From contig JBNKFV010000009.1 of the NCBI GenBank assembly GCA_050289485.1, forward strand, positions 434,001-498,000: DNA of 64,000 nucleotides, given 5' to 3'. The notes under the pieces were generated by a model, which saw nothing but the letters and a program-made list of their open reading frames with translations, was not told the DNA's origin and did no database searches. The position numbers and the translations under genes are program-made. Each line of letters starts with the position of its first letter. Positions within the stretch are counted from its first letter, which is position 1. Shown here piece after piece: positions 16,998-25,562 of this stretch. This stretch comes from JBNKFV01 sp050289485 (GTDB lineage: Bacteria; Pseudomonadota; Gammaproteobacteria; Pseudomonadales; Cellvibrionaceae).

Positions 16998-18272
16998 TTG
17001 AGCAAGATACAAGCCATTAGAGGCATGAATGATTTACTGCCAAGCGATTCACCCGTTTGGCAATACCTGGAGACAACGGTTAAAAATGTTGTACAGCGTT
17101 ACGGTTTTCAGGAAATCCGTTTCCCTATTCTGGAAAAAACCGAACTATTCAAGCGTTCTATCGGTGAAGTAACCGATATCGTTGAAAAAGAAATGTACAC
17201 CTTTAATGACCGTAACGACGAAAGCTTAACGTTACGTCCCGAAGGTACCGCCAGTTGTGTGCGGGCCTGCGAAGAGCACAATTTGCTGTATGATCGGGGT
17301 ACGCTGATTCAGCGCTTGTGGTACCACGGGCCGATGTTTCGTTACGAAAAACCGCAAAAGGGGCGTCTACGTCAATTTCACCAGTTTGGTGTAGAAGCCT
17401 TTGGTATGAAAGGCCCGGATATCGATGCAGAAATGCTGCTGTTAACGGCCCGCCTATGGCGCGAACTGGGCATCAGTGATGCTGTGAGTTTGCAGCTGAA
17501 TTCTATCGGTATGCCAGCTGCGCGGATGCAATATCGCGATGCCTTAGTGAATTTTTTGACTGAGCGCAAAGATCAATTGGATGAAGACAGCAAGCGTCGA
17601 CTCGAATCAAACCCGCTGCGAATCCTCGATAGTAAAAATGAAAAAACTCAGGCACTGCTCGACAGTGCGCCAAATTTGCAGGATTACCTCGACGATGAAT
17701 CAAAGGCACATTTTGCTGAGCTTTGCCTGTTGTTAGACACTGCCGGAGTGAAGTACGAAGTAAATCCGCGATTGGTACGCGGCCTTGATTACTACAGCAA
17801 AACCGTATTCGAGTGGGTCACCGACAAGTTGGGGGCCCAGGGTACCGTGTGTGCGGGTGGTCGTTATGATGGCCTGGTTGAACAGCTTGGGGGCAAGCCA
17901 ACACCTGCTGTAGGTTTTGCCATGGGTGTTGAGCGTTTGATTTTGTTGCTGGAAACACTCAATGTTGTGCCTGCATCGGTACAGCAACAAGTGGATGCCT
18001 ATCTATTAATGGTGGGCGAGGTGCAGGTATACGGCGTTGCCGTTGCCGAGCGTTTGCGCACCGATTTGCCATACCTGCGTTTACTGACTAATGCCGGTGG
18101 AGGAAGTTTTAAATCGCAAATGAAAAAAGCTGATCGCTGCGGTGCTGAGTACGCATTGATTATTGGTGAGGAAGAGGCCGAGAAGGGGCTTCTTACACTC
18201 AAATATTTACGCGAAGACAAACCGCAAGTAACTGCACCGGTTGCGGATGTCGTGTCGGCGTTAACGAACTAA
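16998..18272 (+). CDS. hisS: Histidyl-tRNA synthetase
   Basis: 424 residues, class II synthetase. Motif 2 (LRPEGTASCVRAC, FRYEKPQKGRLRQFHQFGVE) and the histidine motifs LVRGLDYYSKTVFEW and GGRYDGL are intact, with a C-terminal anticodon domain. No ATG is available: a TTG at 16998 gives MSKIQAIRGMNDLLP, like other HisS, with TTGGA seven bases before it; an upstream TTG at 16986 is the alternative. Use of TTG may keep expression low. Confidence 0.95.
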   Translation: MSKIQAIRGMNDLLPSDSPVWQYLETTVKNVVQRYGFQEIRFPILEKTELFKRSIGEVTDIVEKEMYTFNDRNDESLTLRPEGTASCVRACEEHNLLYDRGTLIQRLWYHGPMFRYEKPQKGRLRQFHQFGVEAFGMKGPDIDAEMLLLTARLWRELGISDAVSLQLNSIGMPAARMQYRDALVNFLTERKDQLDEDSKRRLESNPLRILDSKNEKTQALLDSAPNLQDYLDDESKAHFAELCLLLDTAGVKYEVNPRLVRGLDYYSKTVFEWVTDKLGAQGTVCAGGRYDGLVEQLGGKPTPAVGFAMGVERLILLLETLNVVPASVQQQVDAYLLMVGEVQVYGVAVAERLRTDLPYLRLLTNAGGGSFKSQMKKADRCGAEYALIIGEEEAEKGLLTLKYLREDKPQVTAPVADVVSALTN

Positions 18273-18299
18273 GTCTATTTATTGAATTGGGAGACAATT

Positions 18300-18995
18300 G
18301 TGACAGCACATTTAACAGAAGAAGAACAATTAGAAACGTTAAAGCATTGGTGGGCAGATAACGGTAACAATTTATTGATTGCTGTCGGTTTGGCTGTTGC
18401 TGGTTATTTTGGTTGGCAGGCGTGGCAGAGCAGTCAGCGTGAAGCGGCTGAAGCTGCCAGCGCGCTGTATTCAGACATGTTTGCCGCTACTCAGGTAGAA
18501 GCAGGGCAAAGCCTGACAGAAGAAAAAATTACCACCATCAAACACTTCGCGAAACAGCTTAAAGAACAGCATGCGGGTAGTACCTATGCCCATAATGCCG
18601 CCATGCTGCTGGCAAAGCTTGCCGTAGAAGACGGCAACTTAGAAGAGGCCGAAAGTGAACTCACGTGGGTTACCAACGCGGGTGCGGAAGACGGTATTAC
18701 GGATGTGGCGAATTTGCGTTTGGCGCGAGTGTTGTTCGCTGAGGGTAAACTTTCAGAAGCATTGGCATTGACTCAGGTAAGCAAAGAGAGCGCTTTTGAA
18801 CCCTTGCTGGCAGAATTGCGTGGCGACATTTACGCCGCCCAAAATAACCTGGAATTGGCACGTGCGGCTTATGCCAGTGCATTGGCAGGTTTGGACGCAG
18901 GGGCTCGTGTGAAGCGCAATATTATTCAGCTGAAACTGGATAATCTAAAAGTAGCTGAGCCAGCTGCCGTGACAACCGAAGAGGACGCCGCGTAA
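18300..18995 (+). CDS. yfgM: YfgM family tetratricopeptide membrane protein
   Basis: 231 residues from GTG 18300 with GGGAG five bases upstream. A single membrane segment (about residues 19-37, NLLIAVGLAVAGYFGWQAW) anchors a periplasmic TPR-like domain. E. coli YfgM binds SecYEG and the chaperone PpiD and affects outer-membrane protein traffic. Its stop overlaps the bamB start by one base, so the two are translationally linked, which agrees with a shared envelope role. Confidence 0.93.
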   Translation: MTAHLTEEEQLETLKHWWADNGNNLLIAVGLAVAGYFGWQAWQSSQREAAEAASALYSDMFAATQVEAGQSLTEEKITTIKHFAKQLKEQHAGSTYAHNAAMLLAKLAVEDGNLEEAESELTWVTNAGAEDGITDVANLRLARVLFAEGKLSEALALTQVSKESAFEPLLAELRGDIYAAQNNLELARAAYASALAGLDAGARVKRNIIQLKLDNLKVAEPAAVTTEEDAA

Positions 18996-20134
18996 TGCGA
19001 TTGCTATTGAGTTTGCTCGTTATACTCAGTTTGGTTGCCTGCTCTTCCAGTGACGAGGTTGATTTAGAACCTGCTGAGCTGGTTGATTTTAAACCTGAAG
19101 TGAAATTGAAAACCATTTGGAAGGCAGGTATTGGCGATGGTCAAGACGTACGCTATACCAAGCTGATTCCAGCACTTGATAGTGACCGGCTTTATGCTAC
19201 GGATATTGAAGGCACTGTATATGCGTTGAGCCGCGACAAGGGCAAGCGTGTATGGCGAGCTGAGCTTGAAAAGCCTGTATCCGGAGGGGTAGGTGTGGCG
19301 GCCAATCTGGTGTTGGTGGGAACCTATGCCGGTGAGGTTATTGCTCTCGATCGCGAAACCGGTGAGCAGCGTTGGAGTGCTCAACTAAGCAGTGAAGTGT
19401 TGGCGGCTCCAGCAGGTAATGCCTCAGTTGTGGTCGCTCAAACCGGTGATGGCAAACTGTACGGTTTAAGCGCAGAAGACGGGAAACAGCTGTGGCGATA
19501 TGATAACCCGGTTCCAGCGCTGAGTTTACGTGGCACCGCTGCTCCGGTGGTTGAACGCAATACTGTTTTCGCGGCGTTTGCGTCTGGTAAATTGGTTGCT
19601 TTGAACATAGCTGATGGTGCGCAGGTATGGGAGCAGCGTATTGCGGTACCTTCGGGGCAAACCGAGCTGGAGCGTATGGTTGATATCGACGGCACACCGC
19701 TGGTGGCCGACGGCATTATTTATACCGCCAGTTATCAAGGTCGGCTGATTGCCATTGCTCGCGGCAATGGCCGTGGCTTGTGGGCCAGTGATGCCTCCAG
19801 TTATAACAACCTGGCGTACGCTGCTGGTCAGGTGATTATGAGCTCTGCAAACGACAGTGTGATTGCCTTTAATGCGGGCAGTGGCGAAATTAACTGGCAA
19901 AATGATCAGTTGGTACGCCGTAAGCTTTCAGGCCCAGCGGTTGTTGAAGGTTATGTGGCTGTTGCTGATTTTGAAGGCTATGTGCACTTCTTGTCGTTGC
20001 AAGACGGCCACTTTGTTGCTCGCGATAAAGTGGACGGAGATGGAGTACGCGCTAACCTGATCAGTGATGGCAAAACGCTGTATGTTTTAGGGAACAGTGG
20101 GCGTTTAGAGGCTATTAGTAACTCTGGAAGTTAG
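18995..20134 (+). CDS. bamB: Outer-membrane assembly lipoprotein BamB
   Basis: 379 residues. Signal peptide and lipobox LVAC with Cys16, then an eight-bladed PQQ-like beta-propeller (repeated units such as DRETGEQRWSAQL, SAEDGKQLWRYDN, NAGSGEINWQND). BamB binds BamA in the complex that inserts outer-membrane proteins. Start codon overlaps the yfgM stop (TAATG). In many gammaproteobacteria der follows directly; here a 5.4-kb block intervenes. Confidence 0.96.
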   Translation: MRLLLSLLVILSLVACSSSDEVDLEPAELVDFKPEVKLKTIWKAGIGDGQDVRYTKLIPALDSDRLYATDIEGTVYALSRDKGKRVWRAELEKPVSGGVGVAANLVLVGTYAGEVIALDRETGEQRWSAQLSSEVLAAPAGNASVVVAQTGDGKLYGLSAEDGKQLWRYDNPVPALSLRGTAAPVVERNTVFAAFASGKLVALNIADGAQVWEQRIAVPSGQTELERMVDIDGTPLVADGIIYTASYQGRLIAIARGNGRGLWASDASSYNNLAYAAGQVIMSSANDSVIAFNAGSGEINWQNDQLVRRKLSGPAVVEGYVAVADFEGYVHFLSLQDGHFVARDKVDGDGVRANLISDGKTLYVLGNSGRLEAISNSGS

Positions 20135-20238
20135 CCGAGTTAATAAGCGGCAGATGGATGTGCCGCCACAGGCTGTAAGCCTGCGCGAGCCCTTAAGCAT
20201 CAAGGGACTTCGTAAATTCTGCGGATTTTTAGGGGCGA

Positions 20239-20272
20239 CAATCAAATAGTGAAGGATTCAGCTATTTGATTG
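20239..20272. repeat. 11-bp inverted repeat between bamB and the lyase gene
   Basis: CAATCAAATAG (20239-20249) and CTATTTGATTG (20262-20272) are perfect reverse complements around a 12-base spacer. It lies between the convergent bamB and HMG-CoA lyase genes, with no T run on either side. Two smaller hairpins precede it. It may be a 3' end for either transcript. Confidence 0.5.
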
Positions 20273-20328
20273 CCAGGTTAAGAGTATCAAACAATAATGT
20301 TCACCAAATAGTTGCCTGTACCTTGTTG

Positions 20329-21225
20329 TTATACCGACAAGGCACGGGCGACTTTGGATTGATTACTGCGGCCGAGTGCTGACGAAATAGCGTTGCCCGC
20401 AGCAATCAATTGGTTCAAATCGATACCTGTTGTAATACCCATGCCGTTGAGCATATACACCAAATCTTCGGTTGCGACATTGCCCGAAGCGCCTTTTGCG
20501 TAAGGGCAACCGCCCAATCCCGCTACTGAGCTGTCTACTACTGCAACACCGGCCTGCAACGCCATTAAGATATTTGCCAGTGCCTGGCCGTAGGTATCAT
20601 GAAAGTGCACGGCCAACTGATTGACGGGAATGTGTGGTATTACCGCCTCCAGTACGTTAGCCACCTTTATTGGTGTGCCTACCCCGGTAGTGTCGGAAAT
20701 GCAGATTTCATAACAGCCCAAAGCAAACAATTGTTTGGATACCTCAGCCACTTGTTGCGCGGATACTTCACCGGCATACGGGCAGCCCAGTGCACAAGAA
20801 AGATAGCCGCGTAACTTAAGGCCATTTGCGTGTGCGGCTTTTGCTACGGGTTCGAAACGCTTGATGCCTTCGGCAACCGTGCAGTTGGTATTTTTTAATG
20901 AAAACTCATCGGTGGCGGCAGTAAAAACCGCCACTTCGTCGGCGCCCACACTGAGGGCTCGCTCAAAGCCCTTTTCGTTGGGTATCAGGGCTGAATACAC
21001 CACGCCGGTTTTACGCTTAATCTGTTGAAATACTTCCTCGCTGCCCGCCATTTGTGGCACCCATTTGGGATTCACAAAGCTACCGGTTTCTATCACTGGC
21101 ACACCTGCATTAGCCAATGCTTCTACTAAGGCTACTTTGTCGGCAATATCGATAGGCTTGGGCTCATTTTGCAAACCGTCACGTGGACCAACATCAACAA
21201 TGCGAACGCTTGTAGGGAAGGGCAT
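20329..21225 (-). CDS. mvaB: Hydroxymethylglutaryl-CoA lyase (MvaB/HMGCL family)
   Basis: 298 residues, TIM-barrel aldolase-type lyase. Family: cleaves 3-hydroxy-3-methylglutaryl-CoA to acetyl-CoA and acetoacetate. Motifs: VGPRDGLQNE (Arg15, Asp16), the metal-binding VHFHDTYGQALAN, and the catalytic-loop signature GLGGCPYAKGASGNVATEDL, all as in true HMG-CoA lyases. Last gene of a minus-strand set with a CitMHS transporter and a family III CoA-transferase. No leucine pathway genes (liu) are beside it, so HMG from outside, or a close analogue, is a likelier source here. Paralogues acting on other branched hydroxyacyl-CoAs cannot be excluded. Confidence 0.9.
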   Translation of the reverse strand: MPFPTSVRIVDVGPRDGLQNEPKPIDIADKVALVEALANAGVPVIETGSFVNPKWVPQMAGSEEVFQQIKRKTGVVYSALIPNEKGFERALSVGADEVAVFTAATDEFSLKNTNCTVAEGIKRFEPVAKAAHANGLKLRGYLSCALGCPYAGEVSAQQVAEVSKQLFALGCYEICISDTTGVGTPIKVANVLEAVIPHIPVNQLAVHFHDTYGQALANILMALQAGVAVVDSSVAGLGGCPYAKGASGNVATEDLVYMLNGMGITTGIDLNQLIAAGNAISSALGRSNQSKVARALSV

Positions 21226-21287
21226 GGTAATCTCTCGAAATAACCAGGGTGAAAATAATGTGATGTTGGCCAGTATAACGGTTTACC

Positions 21288-22577
21288 TTAAATGGCAAAT
21301 ACCCCATATAGCAAGCACGCGAATGTCATTACCCAAGAGGTTAGCAACAAATAGGGAATGGTAAAGCGCTGATGATCGGCCAGGTTAAGGCCAGTTAAGC
21401 CAACTAACAAAAACGTAGCTGGGGTCAGAGGGCTTACTGCAAAACCGGTTGTCATTTGCCCGAGCAGCGCACCTTGCGCGATATGAACAGCAGGCAGCCC
21501 ACCTTCGCTAGCAATGCCGGCTAATACGGGCAATATGCCAAAATAAAACGAATCTGGGTCAAACAGCAGGCTTAGTGGCATGGCGATTAAACCCATGACA
21601 ATGGGTAGGTGTGGAAAAATACTGTCGGGCAGTATGTCTGCACCACCTTGTGCCATGGCTGCCAGCATGCCCGAGCCTTTTAATATGCCGTTAAAAACCC
21701 CTGCAGCAAATAGAATACTGGCCATCAGTAGTGCCGTTTTTGCATGCGAGTCAATGTGTTTGTTCTGTTCGTTGGCGTTTGGAAAATTAATGCTCAGCGC
21801 GACCACAACGCCCAGCATAAATGCAACCGCTGGCTGGAGTAATCCAGAAATCATTGTGCCAACGACCAGCAGGGTGAGTGTTAGGTTTACGTAAAAACGA
21901 CAGTTCGCTGGTGCGTATTGATGCTCGTTGCTCGTTATTGAATGATCACCGGTGGGTGTATTCAGTGTTTGCAGGCGGCGATGTTCTCGAGAGCCAATCC
22001 AGTAGGCAAGCAGCAATACAAATGCAAAACCCGTGAGCTGCACCAGTATTAACGGGCGATATAGATCCAACACTGGCATATCCAAAGCTGAGGCTGCACG
22101 AATGGCGGGGCCACCCCATGGCAAAAGATTACTCACACCGGCTGCCATCGCCACCGTACAGGCGAGCGTGCGTAAATCGATATGCAGTTTTTCGTAAAGT
22201 GGTTTCAGTGCAGGGATGGCGATAAGAAACGTTGAAGCGCCGGAACCATCGAGGTGCACACACGCCGTGAGCACAGCGGTACCTGGTAAAATTTTACGCG
22301 GGTCTGTGCCCACCCATTTGATAATCAGATTGACGATAGGGTCAAACAGTTTGGCATCGTGCATGATGCCAAAAAATAAAATGGCAAAAATGAACATAAC
22401 GACAACGGGGGCAATCTTGGTAATGCCGGCGAGAATAAACTGATTAGTTTGTAAGCCAAAGCCAAGCACCAGTGACATAATCACAGGTATACAAATGAGA
22501 GCCACCAACGCTGACAGACGTTTGGTCATAATGGTAATCAATACCAGAATAATCGTGGCCAGCCCGGCTAATGCCAT
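21288..22577 (-). CDS. CitMHS-family carboxylate/proton symporter
   Basis: 429 residues with about twelve membrane segments. Family marks are ACVHLDGSGASTFLIAIPAL, GVSNLLPWGGPAIRAASAL and, near the end, PDSFYFGILPVLAGIA and AVSPLTPATFLLVGL. Known members carry citrate complexed with Mg2+ or Ca2+ in symport with protons. Beside a CoA-transferase and HMG-CoA lyase it more likely imports a branched di- or tricarboxylate. AAGGAAT precedes the start. It lies between the other two genes of the operon, 62 bases before the lyase. Confidence 0.85.
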   Translation of the reverse strand: MALAGLATIILVLITIMTKRLSALVALICIPVIMSLVLGFGLQTNQFILAGITKIAPVVVMFIFAILFFGIMHDAKLFDPIVNLIIKWVGTDPRKILPGTAVLTACVHLDGSGASTFLIAIPALKPLYEKLHIDLRTLACTVAMAAGVSNLLPWGGPAIRAASALDMPVLDLYRPLILVQLTGFAFVLLLAYWIGSREHRRLQTLNTPTGDHSITSNEHQYAPANCRFYVNLTLTLLVVGTMISGLLQPAVAFMLGVVVALSINFPNANEQNKHIDSHAKTALLMASILFAAGVFNGILKGSGMLAAMAQGGADILPDSIFPHLPIVMGLIAMPLSLLFDPDSFYFGILPVLAGIASEGGLPAVHIAQGALLGQMTTGFAVSPLTPATFLLVGLTGLNLADHQRFTIPYLLLTSWVMTFACLLYGVFAI

Positions 22578-22604
22578 AACGCAAATTCCTTATTATTTTA
22601 TGTT

Positions 22605-22632
22605 TGTTGGGCAATGGGGGCATTGCCCAACA
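22605..22632. repeat. 12-bp perfect stem-loop in the CoA-transferase/transporter gap
   Basis: TGTTGGGCAATG (22605-22616), loop GGGG, CATTGCCCAACA (22621-22632). On the transcribed minus strand it ends 27 bases before the transporter start and is followed by an A-rich, not T-rich, stretch. It is therefore not a standard terminator; it may protect or cleave the mRNA and set different levels for the two genes. Confidence 0.75.
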
Positions 22633-22762
22633 GCGCATTGCCCGTGATTATCAATGATGTATTGCTCGACGATATTGCGCGACAGCTTCTGCGCTATATT
22701 GGCGAACTCCAATACTGTTTTCAAATTTGGGTGGTGTAATTACCTGTTATTTTTGCTTAGCG

Positions 22763-23953
22763 TTAACGCCTAATAATGCCGTTAGCTTCCATGTTATTGA
22801 TGTTGTCGCTGGAAAATCCTAATTCCAGTAGCAGACTCCGGTTATGTAAACCTTTATTGGGTGCAGGCTGGTCCTGCATGGTCTCTACACCACGGGCATT
22901 GAAAGGTGTTTTGGCTTGTCGTAAAGCGCCTTCTGTTGGGTGGGTGTAGTTTTCGAAGAAACCGGTTTCCTGCAAGTGAGGATCTTCTAATAAGTCCTCA
23001 AGCTGCTTAACTGGCGTGCAGGGAATATCGCGTTCACTTAACAAGGTATACCATTCTGCGGTGGTGCGGTGGGGCATCGCGTTGGCCACAACTTGATACA
23101 GAGCGTCGATATTCTGGCTGCGTTTGACCGGGTCTATAACCCAGTCAGCTTGTGCTAGTTCTGGCTCACCAATCAGCTCCAAAAAATGTTTCCAGTGCCG
23201 CGTGTTGTAGGGGAGCAAAGAGATGTAACCATCGGCCGATTTAAATGGGCGGCGGTTGGGTGAGAGTAAACGATCGTAACCTGTGTTGCCCTGTGGCGGT
23301 ATAAAGCTTTGGCCTGCCAGCTGTTCAGCCATTAAAAACGCAACAGTGCTTTCAAACATGGGGGCTTCTAGCTCACAGCCTTTGCCAGTGCGCAATTTAT
23401 AGGCAATGCCGCCCATGGCTGCCAATGCGAGGTGTAGTCCGCCTACCTTGTCACAAAGAATGGTTGGTAAAAAACGGGGTTGTCCGGCACTGTCGGCATT
23501 CAGTGCCGCAATACCTGATGCGGCTTGAATAATGTCGTCGTAGGCGGGCAGATCTGCATTGGGGCCTGATTGGCTGAACCCAGGCGCATAACACAACACA
23601 ATATTGGGATTGCGTTCCCGCAAATCTTCGTAACTTAGGCCAAGGCCCTTGGCCGTTTTACCACGCATATTATGCACCACGATGTCGGCTTTTTTGATCA
23701 AGCGGTCTTTTACCGCTTGGCCCTCGGGAGTTTTCAAATTAATGGTGATGGATTTTTTGTTGCGGTTGCAGTTGATGAAGCCTGCACCCATCTCGGCCGA
23801 GTGGCCGGGCCTTACCGCACGAAAATTGTCGCCTTCAAGGCTTTCCACCTTGATTACATTTGCACCGAAGTCACCTAAAAATTGGGTTGCGTAAGGACCA
23901 AGAACAATCGTTGTAAAGTCTACAACGGTGATGCCTTCTAACAAGTTGAGCAT
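22763..23953 (-). CDS. CaiB/BaiF (family III) CoA-transferase
   Basis: 396 residues. The N-terminal GITVVDFTTIVLGPYATQFLGDFGANVIKVE and the LCDKVGGLHLALAAM block, with Asp168 as the expected catalytic aspartate, define family III. These enzymes move CoA between carboxylic acids without free intermediates. The animal homologue SUGCT uses succinyl-CoA with glutarate or 3-hydroxy-3-methylglutarate, which would fit the HMG-CoA lyase two genes on. First gene of the minus-strand set; divergent from lysR. Substrate is inferred from context only. Confidence 0.85.
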   Translation of the reverse strand: MLNLLEGITVVDFTTIVLGPYATQFLGDFGANVIKVESLEGDNFRAVRPGHSAEMGAGFINCNRNKKSITINLKTPEGQAVKDRLIKKADIVVHNMRGKTAKGLGLSYEDLRERNPNIVLCYAPGFSQSGPNADLPAYDDIIQAASGIAALNADSAGQPRFLPTILCDKVGGLHLALAAMGGIAYKLRTGKGCELEAPMFESTVAFLMAEQLAGQSFIPPQGNTGYDRLLSPNRRPFKSADGYISLLPYNTRHWKHFLELIGEPELAQADWVIDPVKRSQNIDALYQVVANAMPHRTTAEWYTLLSERDIPCTPVKQLEDLLEDPHLQETGFFENYTHPTEGALRQAKTPFNARGVETMQDQPAPNKGLHNRSLLLELGFSSDNINNMEANGIIRR

Positions 23954-24034
23954 AAGGTTAGGTCTCGAGCGTCATTCGTTATGGATGATGCGGTGGTGGC
24001 AAAGTGTTGTGAATACACTTTAGAGTGGATAGAT

Positions 24035-24060
24035 TCATAATTTAAATCGATTTATCCTAT
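24035..24060. promoter_or_regulatory. Putative LysR operator, copy 1 (CoA-transferase/lysR divergent region)
   Basis: CATAATTTAAATCGATTTA (24036-24054) lies midway between the divergent starts and includes the palindrome AAATCGATTT. A near-identical copy in the opposite orientation lies after lysR (25068-25086, 18 of 19 bases). Position suits an operator of the adjacent LysR protein. Confidence 0.5.
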
Positions 24061-24112
24061 CTGGTCATAATAAAAACATATTAATGGCAGTCTGTTCATG
24101 AGGGGAGAATCC

Positions 24113-25018
24113 ATGATCAATATGCGGCATTTACGTGCATTTATGGCAGTGGCAGAAGAACTGCATTTCACCAAAGCGGCTGAGGTTGTTTGTGTTTCCC
24201 AGCCAGCGTTAAGTGCGCTGATAAAACAATTGGAAGAATGGGTAGAGGTGCAGTTGATTCAGCGTAATACCCGCCAAGTCGAGTTAACCCAAGCCGGGCG
24301 TGAATACTATGCCAGTGTGCGGCAGATGCTGCGCGACTTTGATCAGGCCAGTCACGATTTAAAACTGTATAAAAAGATCAAGCGTGGCAAGGTCAGTATG
24401 GCTGCGTTACCGTCGTTGTGCGGTTCGGTGCTATCGGATGTGTTGCAGGCGTTTCATGCCCGCTACCCCGACATTCGCCTCGACGTGAAAGATATTCCCG
24501 GCAACCAGATTATGGACGCCCTCACCAGCCGTGAAGTGGATTTAGCATGTACTTATGCCCAGTATGGATCAACCGTAGAGGGCACCTCATTTATGAAAGA
24601 TTCCTTGGCGCTAATTTGCCCTGAGGGGGCAGATCTTGCCAAACGCAAAACCATAAAATGGAAGCAGTTGGTTGATCGGCCCGTCATTATTATGGCCGAG
24701 GGCACAACCGTGCGCACACTGGTCGACGGCATCATGGCAGCGATGGATCTGCATTTGCGTATTGTACTGGAGCCCCGCTTGATCGCTACAGCGATCGCTT
24801 ACGTAAGGGCAGGGCTGGGGTTTGCGATTCTGCCGACGGCGGCGATTCGGGGAGCTTTCGCACCGTCGTTGGGTTTGGTCAGTGTTGATCTGGTGGATCC
24901 TACCATCAATCGGGATATTTCTGTGCTTAAACTCAAAGATATCAGCTTGTCACCCGCCGCTGCAGCCTTGCGGGAAATGATTTTGGCTTCCTCAGTGGGG
25001 GCCGTTGAAGCACCATAA
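24113..25018 (+). CDS. LysR-family transcriptional regulator of the adjacent carboxylate operon
   Basis: 301 residues from ATG 24113, which has AGGGGAG five bases upstream; an ATG at 24098 has no site. N-terminal winged helix (MRHLRAFMAVAEELHFTKAAEVVCVSQPALSALIKQLEE) and a C-terminal periplasmic-binding-protein-like effector domain (about 90-300). Divergent from the CoA-transferase gene across 159 bases, the usual layout for a LysR activator of the neighbouring catabolic genes. The inducer would be the transported acid or its CoA ester; this is inference. Confidence 0.9.
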   Translation: MINMRHLRAFMAVAEELHFTKAAEVVCVSQPALSALIKQLEEWVEVQLIQRNTRQVELTQAGREYYASVRQMLRDFDQASHDLKLYKKIKRGKVSMAALPSLCGSVLSDVLQAFHARYPDIRLDVKDIPGNQIMDALTSREVDLACTYAQYGSTVEGTSFMKDSLALICPEGADLAKRKTIKWKQLVDRPVIIMAEGTTVRTLVDGIMAAMDLHLRIVLEPRLIATAIAYVRAGLGFAILPTAAIRGAFAPSLGLVSVDLVDPTINRDISVLKLKDISLSPAAAALREMILASSVGAVEAP

Positions 25019-25061
25019 ACAGAAAGTCCTGCCCTTTTTGATAAGATTACCTTATGAATAT

Positions 25062-25087
25062 ATAAAATAAGTCGATTTAAATTATGA
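25062..25087. promoter_or_regulatory. Putative LysR operator, copy 2 (after lysR, inverted)
   Basis: TAAGTCGATTTAAATTATG (25068-25086) is the reverse complement of copy 1 at 24036-24054 with one difference; flanking bases also partly agree. It lies 50 bases after the lysR stop in an AT-rich stretch. Confidence 0.45.
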
Positions 25088-25441
25088 GCTTGCACTGATT
25101 ATGATGGCGGCCAATGGGGGCGTAGTCGGTATCTCCATTCCTCTGTAGCTTGTATAACAATAAATATGCCCAGTGGAGTTTTACAGGTTCGAAAAGCTTT
25201 TTTCGTTGTCGCAGGTTGATTCCTGGCTGGTATTCGATGCGCAATATTTTTTGATCTTGAGTGGTGAGCCCTAGTATCGCCTAAGCGCGGGAGTCGTGAA
25301 TCTGCTCGATAAAGAACCTCCAGAGGTGGGTTTTAGCGGTTGTGTCCCTGGATTGGCCGGTGCATTAGGTTGCCAGGTGTACGTGTGACTTGACAGGGCT
25401 ATTTAACGTTACTCCTCTCCATATTAAGTGCGCCCCCTTGT

Positions 25442-25469
25442 GCCTGCGTTAATCAGCAGGCTTTTTTTA
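25442..25469 (+). terminator. Isolated terminator before der
   Basis: GCCTGC (25442-25447) and GCAGGC (25456-25461) with an eight-base loop and seven to eight T. The nearest plus-strand gene upstream is lysR, 424 bases away. It could end the lysR mRNA, be a leftover of an older bamB-der junction, or end a small RNA. Confidence 0.65.
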
Positions 25470-25562
25470 TAGGGTAATCGGATAGAAAGCAGACATACTG
25501 CGGCCATTCCTTTACACTAGCGCTTGTTTTTCTCCTGAGATAGATCGTTCTAGATTACCTTT

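Larger units (their letters stand above)
25019..25562 (+). other. lysR-der intergenic region
   Basis: 544 bases without a supported coding region. It holds a reversed copy of the putative LysR operator (25062-25087) and an isolated terminator (25442-25469). No tRNA or recognisable gene remnant is seen between them. Confidence 0.5.
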
